This document shows, one piece after another, positions 1 to 8,132 of a stretch of DNA of 64,000 nucleotides. The number at the start of each line of letters is the position of its first letter. Position 1 is the stretch's first letter. The stretch covers positions 1 to 64,000 of the forward strand of contig NZ_RQIT01000025.1 of NCBI RefSeq assembly GCF_003837805.1, written 5' to 3'. The position numbers were made by a program, and so were the translations under genes. This DNA comes from Bradyrhizobium sp. RP6 (GTDB taxonomy: Bacteria; Pseudomonadota; Alphaproteobacteria; Rhizobiales; Xanthobacteraceae). Under the pieces are notes generated by a model. It saw only the letters and a program-made list of their open reading frames with translations. It was not told the DNA's origin and made no database searches.

Positions 1-2
1 CG

Positions 3-833
3 GCGGCCCGCACCTCCGGCATCGGCGGCATCAGCGGCAAGACCCTGACCTTCACCTCCTTCAACGGCGGCACCGCGGTTGACGTCACCTTCGGCGACGG
101 CACCAACGGCACGGTCAAGACGCTGGATCAGCTCAACTCGAAGCTTCAGGCCAACAACCTGTCCGCGACGATCGACGCCAACGGCCTGCTGACGATCTCG
201 ACCACCAACGACTACGCGTCCTCGACCATCGGATCGAGCACCGCAGGTGGTGCGATCGGCGGTACGCTGACCTCGTCGCTCACCTTCTCGACGGCTTCCA
301 CCCCCGTCCAGGACGTCGTCGCGCAGACCTCGCGTGCCAACCTGGTCAACCAGTACAACAACATCCTCCAGCAGATCGACTCGACCGCGCAGGACTCCTC
401 GTTCAACGGTGTCAACCTGCTCAACGGCGATCAGCTCAAGCTGGTGTTCGACGAGACCGCCAAGTCGAGCCTGAGCATCACCGGTGTGACCTACAACTCC
501 AAGGGTCTGGGCCTTGCTGCGCTGAGCAGCGGTGTCGACTTCATCGACAACGCGGCCACCAACAAGGTGCTGACCAACCTGAACGCTGCGTCGAGCACGC
601 TGCGCTCGGAAGCCTCCGCTCTGGGTTCGAATCTGACCATCGTGCAGGTGCGTCAGGACTTCAACAAGAACCTGATCAACGTGCTGCAGACCGGCTCGTC
701 CAACCTGACGCTGGCCGACACCAACGTCGAGGCGGCCAACAGCCAGGCGCTGTCGACCCGCCAGTCGATCGCGGTCTCCGCGCTGTCGCTGGCCAACCAG
801 TCGCAGCAGAGCGTGCTCCAGCTGCTCCGCTAA
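3..833 (+). CDS. fliC: flagellin, C-terminal part (5' end outside the window)
   Basis: This is the filament subunit of the flagellum, cut by the left window edge; the frame is open from base 3 to the TAA at 831-833. The last 277 or so residues closely match the ends of the two complete flagellins downstream, including a GKTLTFTSFNGG-type segment and the C-terminal coiled-coil D1/D0 region ending NQSQQSVLQLLR. It lies first in an array of three same-strand flagellin genes. A strong hairpin terminator follows 30 bp after the stop. The missing N-terminal half cannot be judged. The family assignment is secure. The length resembles the roughly 75-kDa flagellins of the Bradyrhizobium thick (subpolar) flagellum, which is an inference from family knowledge. 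Confidence 0.95.
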   Translation, partial: AARTSGIGGISGKTLTFTSFNGGTAVDVTFGDGTNGTVKTLDQLNSKLQANNLSATIDANGLLTISTTNDYASSTIGSSTAGGAIGGTLTSSLTFSTASTPVQDVVAQTSRANLVNQYNNILQQIDSTAQDSSFNGVNLLNGDQLKLVFDETAKSSLSITGVTYNSKGLGLAALSSGVDFIDNAATNKVLTNLNAASSTLRSEASALGSNLTIVQVRQDFNKNLINVLQTGSSNLTLADTNVEAANSQALSTRQSIAVSALSLANQSQQSVLQLLR

Positions 834-862
834 GTCGCGGACCACATCGCAAGCAGGATCCG

Positions 863-891
863 GCGGCGGGGCTTCGGCCCCGCCGCTTTTT
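863..891 (+). terminator. intrinsic terminator of the first flagellin gene
   Basis: A perfect 10-bp stem GCGGCGGGGC / GCCCCGCCGC closes a TTCG tetraloop and runs into five T residues. It lies 30 bp after the flagellin stop. The same GCGGCGGGGC stem recurs after the other two flagellins, so it was probably copied along with the gene. Confidence 0.9.
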
Positions 892-1157
892 CGTATGTCG
901 TTCGACCTTTCGAGAAACCAGGAGACGCTCTGAATAGTAACCAGCGGTTATGGTTAATGGAGCGTAAGCGCAGAGAAACGCCAATTATTTCAGACGGGTT
1001 GTCGATGCCATCCGCGCCTTCCGGCAGCTTATGGTGAACCGCGGCTTATGCCGGCGAGATCCGTTTCACTCTTTGTTAGCCATGTCCGCGCAGGCTGTGC
1101 CCGTCACTCGATCCGAAGCGATCGAACGAAGACGCGTAAGCCAGAAGGGTAAGAGTC
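892..1157 (+). promoter_or_regulatory. leader and promoter region of the second flagellin gene
   Basis: No gene is seen in this 266-bp stretch. It holds a reverse-oriented TTAACCAT octamer (ATGGTTAA at 950-957) and a TTAGCCAT at 1076-1083, about 75 bp before the start codon. Related octamers sit in front of several other flagellar genes here. I could not place a convincing -24/-12 (GG-N10-GC) sigma-54 promoter or a standard -35/-10 pair. Confidence 0.4.
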
Positions 1158-3428
1158 ATGTCCGGTATTGTTCTCTCCGCATCGGTTCGTCAGAACCTGC
1201 TCTCTCTCCAGTCCACCGCCGACCTCCTCGCCACCACGCAGAACCGTCTGTCGACCGGCAAGAGCGTCAACTCGGCTCTGGACAATCCCACCAACTTCTT
1301 CACGGCCCAGTCGCTCGACAACCGCGCCAGCGACATCAACAATCTGCTCGACGGCATCGCCAACGGTGTGCAGGTGCTGCAGGCCGCGAACACCGGCCTG
1401 ACCTCGCTGCAGAAGCTGATCGACAGCGCCAAGTCGATCGCCAACCAGGCGCTGCAGACCACCGTCGGCTACTCCACCAAGTCCAATGTCTCCACGACGA
1501 TCGCGGGCGCAACCGCTGCCGATCTGCGCGGCACGACCTCCTATGCCAGCGCGACCGCCTACAGCAACGTGCTGTATAACGGCACGGCGGGCGGCGTTAC
1601 CGCGGCCGTCGCAACCACCACCCTCGGCGCGACCCAGGGCACGTTCTCGAACACGGTTGCCGTGAACGCCGCCGACGGCACGACCGCTGTGACGGGCACG
1701 ATGACCCTGATCGGCACCACCGCCGCCACCAAGATCGGTTCGGCTCCGGCCGACGGCGACACGCTGACGGTGAACGGCAAGACCATCACCTTCCGCTCCG
1801 GCTCGGCTCCCTTGGCGGCCGCCGTCCCGGCCGGCTCGGGCCTCAGCGGCAACCTCGTGACCGACGGCAACGGCAACACCACCGTCTATCTCGGCACCGC
1901 CGGCACCCCGGCCGCGACCGTCGACGACCTCCTGACCGCGATCGACCTCGCCAGCGGCGTGAACACCTCGGTCATAGCAAGCGGGTTGGCGACGATCGCG
2001 AACAGCGCGGGCCAGACACCCTCCTCGATTGCCGCGGGTATCGTGGCGCTGAAGAGCTCGACGGGTGCGGATCTGTCCTTGACCGGCAAGGCCGACCTGC
2101 TCAAGGCGCTGGGCCTCTCCGGCGCAACGGGCGGCGGCAATGCGTCGCTGAGCGTCAACCGGACCACGACCACGAGTTCGCTGGGATCGCTGATTTCCGA
2201 TGGCGCATCCCTGAATGTCGACGGCCACGTCATCACCTTCAAGAACGCGCCGGTCCCGGGCTCAGCAGGTGCGCCGGCCATTCCAGCCGGGTTCGGCAAG
2301 AGCGGCAACGTGATCACCGACGGCAACGGCAACTCGACGGTCTATCTCCAGGCCGGCACCGTCGCCGACGTGCTCAACGCGATCGACCTTGCCACCGGCG
2401 TGCAGACCGCGTCGATTGCGGCCAACGGCGCGGCGACACTGAATACCGCAGCCGGCCAGAGCAAGTCGTCGATCAACACCAGCGGCCAGCTCCAGCTCTC
2501 GACCGGCATCAACGCCGACCTGTCGATCACCGGCACCGGCAACGCGCTGGCGGTGTTTGGTCTTTCGGGTAACACCGGCAACGCGACGGCGTTCTCGGCG
2601 GCGCGCACCTCCGGGATCGGCGGCATCAGCGGCAAGAGCCTGACCTTCACCTCCTTCAACGGCGGCACCGCGGTCGACGTCACCTTCGGCGACGGCACCA
2701 ACGGCACGGTCAAGACGCTCGACCAGCTCAACTCGAAGCTTCAGGCCAACAACCTGTCCGCGACGATCGACGCCAATGGCCTGCTGACGATCACGGCGTC
2801 CAATGACTATGCCTCCTCGACGCTCGGCTCGACTGCAGCGGGCGGTGCGATCGGCGGCACGCTGACCTCGGCGCTGACGTTCTCGACGGCTTCCACGCCC
2901 GTCCAGGATGCGGTCGCACAGACGGCCCGTGCGAACCTGGTATCTCAGTACAACAACATCCTGAACCAGATCGACACGACCGCGCAGGACTCCTCGTTCA
3001 ACGGCGTCAACCTCCTGAACGGCGACCAGCTCAAGCTGGTGTTCGACGAGACCGGCAAGTCGAGCCTGAACATCACCGGGGTGACCTACAACTCGAAGGG
3101 CCTCGGCCTCGCCGCGCTGACCGTCGGCGTCGACTTCATCGACAACGCCGCCGCCAACAGGGTGCTGACCAATCTGAACGCCGCCTCGAGCACGCTGCGC
3201 TCGGAGGCTTCGAGTCTCGGCTCGAACCTCTCGGTGGTGCAGATCCGTCAGGACTTCAACAAGAACCTGATCAACGTGCTGCAGACCGGCTCGTCCAACC
3301 TCACCCTGGCCGACACCAATGTCGAAGCGGCCAACAGCCAGGCGCTCTCGACCCGCCAGTCGATCGCGGTCTCCGCGCTATCGCTGGCCAACCAGTCGCA
3401 GCAGAGCGTGCTTCAGCTGCTCCGCTAG
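1158..3428 (+). CDS. fliC: flagellin with large duplicated central domain, 756 residues
   Basis: Filament structural protein exported by the flagellar type III apparatus. The N-terminal D0/D1 region begins MSGIVLSASVRQNLLSLQ and includes NRLSTGKSVNSALDNPTNFF. The C-terminal D1/D0 region ends SVLQLLR. The centre (residues about 195-345 and 346-495) is a tandem pair of related units, each with an ADGDTLTVNGKTITF-like strand, a DGNGNTTVYL strand and a DLLTAIDLASGV helix. A third strand-rich unit (GKSLTFTSFNGG) follows. Typical enterobacterial flagellin is about 500 residues, so this is a long form. The start codon is preceded by AAGGGTAAGAGTC. A terminator follows at 3458-3489. It is the middle gene of the array. 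Confidence 0.96.
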   Translation: MSGIVLSASVRQNLLSLQSTADLLATTQNRLSTGKSVNSALDNPTNFFTAQSLDNRASDINNLLDGIANGVQVLQAANTGLTSLQKLIDSAKSIANQALQTTVGYSTKSNVSTTIAGATAADLRGTTSYASATAYSNVLYNGTAGGVTAAVATTTLGATQGTFSNTVAVNAADGTTAVTGTMTLIGTTAATKIGSAPADGDTLTVNGKTITFRSGSAPLAAAVPAGSGLSGNLVTDGNGNTTVYLGTAGTPAATVDDLLTAIDLASGVNTSVIASGLATIANSAGQTPSSIAAGIVALKSSTGADLSLTGKADLLKALGLSGATGGGNASLSVNRTTTTSSLGSLISDGASLNVDGHVITFKNAPVPGSAGAPAIPAGFGKSGNVITDGNGNSTVYLQAGTVADVLNAIDLATGVQTASIAANGAATLNTAAGQSKSSINTSGQLQLSTGINADLSITGTGNALAVFGLSGNTGNATAFSAARTSGIGGISGKSLTFTSFNGGTAVDVTFGDGTNGTVKTLDQLNSKLQANNLSATIDANGLLTITASNDYASSTLGSTAAGGAIGGTLTSALTFSTASTPVQDAVAQTARANLVSQYNNILNQIDTTAQDSSFNGVNLLNGDQLKLVFDETGKSSLNITGVTYNSKGLGLAALTVGVDFIDNAAANRVLTNLNAASSTLRSEASSLGSNLSVVQIRQDFNKNLINVLQTGSSNLTLADTNVEAANSQALSTRQSIAVSALSLANQSQQSVLQLLR

Positions 3429-3457
3429 TAAGCAGCTGAAATTAAAAGGTAAAATCG

Positions 3458-3489
3458 AGCGGCGGGGCCATTTGCCCCGCCGCTCTTTT
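3458..3489 (+). terminator. intrinsic terminator of the second flagellin gene
   Basis: An 11-bp perfect stem AGCGGCGGGGC / GCCCCGCCGCT with a CATTT loop is followed by CTTTT. It uses the same GCGGCGGGGC core as the terminator of the first flagellin. Confidence 0.9.
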
Positions 3490-3536
3490 GCATTTGGAGG
3501 CGGGCAGGGGCTTTCACCCGCCATTAACCCTATCCC

Positions 3537-3555
3537 TTAAACCGGCGTTAACCAT
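3537..3555 (+). promoter_or_regulatory. perfect CtrA-type box upstream of the third flagellin
   Basis: TTAA at 3537-3540, a 7-bp spacer, and TTAA at 3548-3551 match the full CtrA consensus TTAA-N7-TTAA known from Caulobacter and relatives. The second half continues as TTAACCAT. It lies 92 bp before the flagellin start codon. Binding is an inference; the sequence match is exact. Confidence 0.65.
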
Positions 3556-3646
3556 ACTTTAAAGGACACCTTCTAAAACTGGACCAAAGCCCCGCTTTGC
3601 AGACGGCGCGGCCGATTCGTATCCGGTTCAAGAGGAAGACTCGCCA

Positions 3647-5935
3647 ATGTCCAACATCGTTCTCTCGGCGTCCGTTCGCCAGAACCTGTTGTCGCTGCAG
3701 TCGACGGCCGACTTGCTGGCCACGACGCAGGAGCGGCTGTCGACCGGCAAAAAGGTCAATACGGCGCTCGACAATCCCACCAACTTCTTCACGGCGCAGG
3801 GGTTGGACAACCGGGCGAGCGACATCAGCAACCTGCTCGACGGCATCAACAACGGCGTGCAGGTGCTCCAGGCCGCCAACACCGGCATCACCTCGCTGCA
3901 AAAGCTGATCGACAGCGCGAAATCGATCGCCAACCAGGCGCTGCAGACCACCGTCGGCTATTCCACCAAGTCGAACGTCTCGACCACGATTCCCGGTGCG
4001 ACGCCGGCCGATCTGCGCGGGACGACGTCGTATGCAAGCGCAACCGCCAACAGCAACGTGCTCTATACCGGTGCGCCCGGGGGCGTGACGCCGGTGACTG
4101 CCGCCGCCGCTCTCGGTGCATCGTTGGGCTCGACCGCGGGCACGTTGCTCGGCGCCGTCACCAATGCCGCCGACGGCACCACTGCACTGACCGGCACCGC
4201 GACGCTGATCGGCACCACGGCAGCCAGCACCCTCGGCTCGTCGCCTGCCGACGGGGATTCGATCACCGTCAACGGCAAGACCATTACCTTCCGGACCGGC
4301 GCTGCGCCCGCGACGCAGCCGACCGGCTGGGGTCTGGATGCCAGCGGCCACATCGCCACCGACGGCAACGGCAATTCGATCGTCTACATGGGGACGGCCG
4401 CCGCGCCCACCGGTACCGTCAACGACCTGTTGAGTGCGATCGATCTGGCGAGCGGCGTCAAGAGCGCGACGATCAGCGCCGGCGCCGCGACCATCTCGGT
4501 CAGCGGCTCTGCCGGTCCCGTCGGCACGCTGCAGGTGGCATCGTCCATCACGGGCGGCCAGGTCACGCTGAAGAGTTCGACCGGTGCCGATCTCAGCGTG
4601 ACCGGAAAGGCCGACTTCCTCAAGGCGCTCGGTCTGACGGCCGCAACCGGCGCCGGCAATGCCAACGTCACTGCGGCCCGGTCGACCACCGCAGGTTCGC
4701 TCGGCACGCTGGTTCAGGACGGCTCGACGCTGAACATCGACGGCCACACCATCACCTTCAAGAACGCGCAAACGCCGCAATCGGCGGCGAGCGTCACGTC
4801 GGGTGGCGTCAGCGGCAACGTCGTCACGGACGGCAACGGCAACTCGACCGTCTACATCCAGAGCGCGACGCTGAGCGACCTGCTCAATGCCGTCGACCTC
4901 GCGACCGGCGTCAAGACCGCAAGCATCTTCAACGGCGCGGCGACGCTGTCGACCACGGCGGGCCAGATCCCGTCGTCGGTCAACAGCAGCGGCCAGCTTG
5001 CGCTCTCCACCGGCATCAACGCCGATCTCTCGATCACCGGCACCGGCAATGCCCTCAGTGCATTCGGTCTCAGCGGCAACACGGGAACGGCGACCGCCTT
5101 CACTGCGGCCCGCACGTCCGGCGTCGGCGGCATCAGCGGCAAGACGCTGACCTTCACCTCGTTCAACGGCGGCACGCCGGTGAACGTCACCTTCGGCGAC
5201 GGCACCAACGGCACCGTCAAGACGCTGGACCAGCTCAACGCGCAGCTGCAGGCCAACCACCTGACGGCGACGATCGATGCCAACGGCGTGCTCACGGTGA
5301 CCACGGTCAACGAATACGCCTCCTCGACGCTCGGTTCGACCCTCGCGGGCGGCGCAGTCGGCGGCACGATCACCGGCGTGCTGGCCTTCACCACCGCGCA
5401 GCCGCCGGTCCAGGATCCCGTGGCGCAGACCGCGCGCTCCAACCTGGTCAACCAGTTCAACAACATTCTGGCGCAGATCGACACGACGTCGCAGGACTCC
5501 TCCTTCAACGGCGTCAACCTGCTCAATGGCGACACGCTGAAGCTCGTCTTCAACGAAACCGGCAGCTCCACGCTGAGCATCAACGGCGTGGTGTTCAATG
5601 CGGCGGGCCTCGGTCTCAGCAATCTCGTCAACGGTGTCGACTTCATCGACAACGGCGCCACCAACAAGGTGCTGGCCAGCCTGAACGCAGCCTCGAGCAC
5701 GCTACGCTCGGAAGGATCCACGCTCGGTTCGAATTTGTCGATCGTGCAGGTGCGTCAGGACTTCTCCAAGAACCTGATCAATGTGCTGCAGACCGGTTCG
5801 GCCAACCTGACACTCGCCGACACCAATGAGGAAGCAGCGAATAGCCAGGCGCTTTCGACGCGCCAGTCGATCGCGGTCTCCGCGCTGTCGCTGGCCAACC
5901 AGTCGCAACAGAGCGTGCTGCAGCTGCTCCGCTAA
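3647..5935 (+). CDS. fliC: flagellin with large duplicated central domain, 762 residues
   Basis: Third flagellin of the array and a close paralogue of the 1158-3428 gene, with the same N-terminal (SVRQNLLSLQSTADLLATTQ) and C-terminal (NQSQQSVLQLLR) blocks. The central paired repeat units start near residues 200 and 356 (ADGDSITVNGKTITF, QDGSTLNIDGHTITF). The terminal coiled-coil regions are nearly unchanged while the surface-exposed middle has drifted more, as expected for a filament protein. The start follows AAGAGGAAGACTCGCC. Its own leader carries a perfect CtrA-type box, unlike the middle copy, so the three genes are probably transcribed separately. Confidence 0.96.
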   Translation: MSNIVLSASVRQNLLSLQSTADLLATTQERLSTGKKVNTALDNPTNFFTAQGLDNRASDISNLLDGINNGVQVLQAANTGITSLQKLIDSAKSIANQALQTTVGYSTKSNVSTTIPGATPADLRGTTSYASATANSNVLYTGAPGGVTPVTAAAALGASLGSTAGTLLGAVTNAADGTTALTGTATLIGTTAASTLGSSPADGDSITVNGKTITFRTGAAPATQPTGWGLDASGHIATDGNGNSIVYMGTAAAPTGTVNDLLSAIDLASGVKSATISAGAATISVSGSAGPVGTLQVASSITGGQVTLKSSTGADLSVTGKADFLKALGLTAATGAGNANVTAARSTTAGSLGTLVQDGSTLNIDGHTITFKNAQTPQSAASVTSGGVSGNVVTDGNGNSTVYIQSATLSDLLNAVDLATGVKTASIFNGAATLSTTAGQIPSSVNSSGQLALSTGINADLSITGTGNALSAFGLSGNTGTATAFTAARTSGVGGISGKTLTFTSFNGGTPVNVTFGDGTNGTVKTLDQLNAQLQANHLTATIDANGVLTVTTVNEYASSTLGSTLAGGAVGGTITGVLAFTTAQPPVQDPVAQTARSNLVNQFNNILAQIDTTSQDSSFNGVNLLNGDTLKLVFNETGSSTLSINGVVFNAAGLGLSNLVNGVDFIDNGATNKVLASLNAASSTLRSEGSTLGSNLSIVQVRQDFSKNLINVLQTGSANLTLADTNEEAANSQALSTRQSIAVSALSLANQSQQSVLQLLR

Positions 5936-5968
5936 TTTCGCAGCGCAGGTTCGCTACTCGAGATTTCG

Positions 5969-5997
5969 CGGCGGGGCTAACGCTCCGCCGTTCTTTT
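5969..5997 (+). terminator. intrinsic terminator of the third flagellin gene
   Basis: A 9-bp stem CGGCGGGGC / GCTCCGCCG (one G-U pair) with a TAAC loop is followed by TTCTTTT. It is a drifted version of the stem found after the two preceding flagellins. Confidence 0.85.
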
Positions 5998-6228
5998 AAG
6001 GGAGATCGCTAAGACAAGATTAGCTGAGATCGACATGCATGACGCGAGGCGAGTTTACATCGTGTGTGCGTGCATCTAGCGTTGCGCTGACGAAGAGCTC
6101 CGCGCCCCGTAATTGTCCGGAGCGCTTCCAAGCACACACGTAAGCAAATCTTAAGCGGTGCTGCCTAGGGTTGGGAAAGAAATCCTTAAGCGCGTGCAAC
6201 GCGCTGGGTAACGTCCAGGGTGTGATTG

Positions 6229-6597
6229 ATGTCGAATTCCGCTGCCTCGGCTTATGCGCGTGTCGCAACGACCACCGCATCTCCTCGCGACATCGAGGCG
6301 CAGACCCTGCTCAAGGCCGCCAACAAGCTTCAGGATGCGATCAACAGTGCCGATCCGTTCAGCGAGCAGACGACGCAGGCCCTGATGTTCAACCGCAAGC
6401 TCTGGACCATCTTCCTGAGCGAGGCGATGCGTGACACCAATCCGCAGCCGATCGACGTCCGGCAGAAGATCGCCAACATCAGCGTGTTCGTGCTGAGCCA
6501 GACTGCCGCGCTCCAGATGAGCCCGCAGTTCGATCATTTCCGCCCGCTGATCGAGATCAACCGCAATATCGCTGCGGGTCTGTCCGGACGGCCGTGA
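6229..6597 (+). CDS. flaF: flagellar biosynthesis regulator FlaF
   Basis: FlaF family protein of 122 residues. In alphaproteobacteria it promotes flagellin synthesis or secretion, usually opposing FlbT, which destabilises flagellin mRNA. The sequence begins MSNSAASAYARVA and contains LLKAANKLQDAIN and NRKLWTIFLSEAM, characteristic of the family, followed by KIANISVFVLSQTAAL. I chose the ATG at 6229, which directly follows an in-frame TTG. It lies 293 bp downstream of the last flagellin on the same strand. The usual partner flbT is not seen next to it or elsewhere in the window. Confidence 0.9.
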   Translation: MSNSAASAYARVATTTASPRDIEAQTLLKAANKLQDAINSADPFSEQTTQALMFNRKLWTIFLSEAMRDTNPQPIDVRQKIANISVFVLSQTAALQMSPQFDHFRPLIEINRNIAAGLSGRP

Positions 6598-6736
6598 CGG
6601 AGAGCCATCGCCGTCGAGCATCCTCCGTGGACCAGGTTCACGCTGACGGATGCCGGTGGGGCCGGATCAATGACAACGCCACCGAACTTGCGACCGGTCT
6701 GGCTGTTGCCGATCCGTGACGGTCGACAGCTGGCCG

Positions 6737-7096
6737 TCAGGCGCTGACGTCGGTGCTGAGCGGACGCGAGGGCTCAGACTGCATATCCAGCGCATGGAAA
6801 TAGGCGCGCCGGCGCAGCATCGCCTCATCGGGGAATTGGTTCACCACCACGTCGGTCTTGGCGTTGACGACCTGGAAGACGAAGGACGCGGCTGCCTGGT
6901 CGAACACGACCTGGCGGGAAACGTTCTCGTGGTTCGGCAAATCATTGCGCACAGGTGCGCCGGTATCGCTCGCAGCGACTGTCTGGCTCACCGGAAGATC
7001 CGTTTGCACAGCCTCGTTCGCCGCCGCGTTGGACGTCGGTACGATTTGCGTGGGAGCCGGGATCCCCACCGGCCTGATGCTGAAATCTGTACTCAT
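6737..7096 (-). CDS. FlaG-like small flagellar protein
   Basis: A 119-residue protein with a disordered, Ala/Thr/Pro-rich first half and a C-terminal core, VVFDQAAASFVFQVVNAKTD followed by VVVNQFPDEAMLRRRAY. This core resembles the FlaG fold (LxFxVDExTGxxVVKVIDxxTGEVIRQIPxEE). FlaG-type proteins influence filament length in some bacteria; the function here is inferred. The start ATG is preceded by GGAGG at a 5-bp spacing. It lies tail to tail with flaF and just downstream of the flgI operon on the same strand, which supports a flagellar role. The similarity is modest, so call it FlaG-like only. Confidence 0.65.
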   Translation of the reverse strand: MSTDFSIRPVGIPAPTQIVPTSNAAANEAVQTDLPVSQTVAASDTGAPVRNDLPNHENVSRQVVFDQAAASFVFQVVNAKTDVVVNQFPDEAMLRRRAYFHALDMQSEPSRPLSTDVSA

Positions 7097-7253
7097 GGCA
7101 GCCTCCTGGTTGCCTTACGTGAGTCAAATCCCAACCCCTCTAATAGCGCAACCATGGAACACCAGGTTTGAAGACCTGGTAAGGAAACGTGCCTAATCGC
7201 GCGACGATATCGCCGCGCAAATTTTCGTAAAGTTATCGCGTGTTCCTGCGCGC

Positions 7254-7751
7254 TCAGAGCGAGCGGCTGACCGCGAGCGGGGTGATGTGGCGCGGACCCG
7301 GCGCGGCGCGGCGCCCCGCGGCCGTATAGGTGTTCGGCACGTTGCGCTTCTGGATCTCGGCGTTGACGCCGCGCACGACGCTCTCGGAAACCGCGTGCGC
7401 GGTCGCGAGCACGGTGAGATTGACCTGGAGCATCGCGCGAAACGCATCGTGATGGCGATGCAGCGTGGAGAGCAACTCCGGCGCGGATTTCGCGAGCTGG
7501 GCCTGGTTCGCCTTCAACTGGCTGACGGCGCCGACGTAGTTGCGCGACAGCTCCTGCTTCTTGCTCTCGAGCGTCATCGCCTCGCGGACCTTGCCGGCGC
7601 GAACGAGCTCGGTCTCGCGCTCGATCAGTCCGAGCAGGGCGCTCATCGCGTCCATCAGGCCTTCGGCAAGCTTGCGCGCCTCGGTACTGCCGGGCGCGGT
7701 GTTCGGACGCTGGGCTTGCATCGGCTGACGTGAGGCGTTGAAATGGTTCAT
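7254..7751 (-). CDS. FlgN-like flagellar export chaperone candidate
   Basis: A 165-residue, mostly helical protein. The central part (residues about 25-135) has long amphipathic helices: LMDAMSALLGLIERETELV, then VREAMTLESKKQELSRNYVG. This pattern of an E-T-E-L-V-R-x-G-K block followed by E-x-K-x-x-L is typical of FlgN-type chaperones, which bind the hook-filament junction proteins FlgK and FlgL. The gene starts 13 bp after the flgJ-like stop in the flgI operon, where alphaproteobacteria often carry an flgN-like gene. The C-terminal 30 residues are Pro/Arg-rich. The family call rests on pattern and context and not on a diagnostic motif. Confidence 0.65.
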   Translation of the reverse strand: MNHFNASRQPMQAQRPNTAPGSTEARKLAEGLMDAMSALLGLIERETELVRAGKVREAMTLESKKQELSRNYVGAVSQLKANQAQLAKSAPELLSTLHRHHDAFRAMLQVNLTVLATAHAVSESVVRGVNAEIQKRNVPNTYTAAGRRAAPGPRHITPLAVSRSL

Positions 7752-7763
7752 CTCGTTTTGACC

Positions 7764-8132
7764 TTATGCCGTGCGGATCGTTTTCGCCTGCTGCAGGATC
7801 AGGGTACGGTAGACATCGCTGGCGACGCCGACGCCGCCGGCCTGGGCGAAGTTCTTGGAATATTGCTCGGTCAGCATCGAGCGCCACACGCCGGTGCCGG
7901 GCGTATCGCCGAACGGACCTTCGCTCTTCAGGCTCGAGGTCATCTGCGAGAACATGCTGTTGAGGAACATCGCCTCGAAATCGGTGGCGGTCTTCTGCGC
8001 CTTGGCCTGCTGCTGCGGCGAGACTTTCTGCAGCGCGGCGGCAAGCTCGAAGTCCGGCCGGCCATTGCGGCTCTCCACCGAGAAAGCCGAATAGGTGGCG
8101 ACGCGCGGGGTGTTGATCGAGCCTGCCTGCAT
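7764..8132 (-). CDS. flgJ: FlgJ-like rod-binding protein (no muramidase domain)
   Basis: A 122-residue protein corresponding to the N-terminal rod-cap domain of FlgJ. The core TATDFEAMFLNSMFSQMTSS followed by GVWRSMLTEQYSKNFAQAGG matches the rod-binding family signature (FEAxFLxxMxxxM, then YxxMLxxQxxxxxAxxGGxG). The peptidoglycan hydrolase domain of enterobacterial FlgJ is absent, which is normal in alphaproteobacteria. The start codon overlaps the flgI stop (TGATG), so the two are translationally coupled. It guides rod assembly through the periplasm. Confidence 0.88.
   Translation of the reverse strand: MQAGSINTPRVATYSAFSVESRNGRPDFELAAALQKVSPQQQAKAQKTATDFEAMFLNSMFSQMTSSLKSEGPFGDTPGTGVWRSMLTEQYSKNFAQAGGVGVASDVYRTLILQQAKTIRTA

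Noticed and set aside
3552..3646. Sigma-54 (-24/-12) promoter upstream of the third flagellin
   Set aside because: The TGGACC stretch does not give the required GG-N10-GC spacing, so I did not call it.
1104..5260. Long antisense open frames across the flagellin genes, 300-570 codons
   Set aside because: They oppose clear flagellin coding frames, have Gly/Arg/Ala-rich composition without any domain, and arise from GC-rich codon usage.
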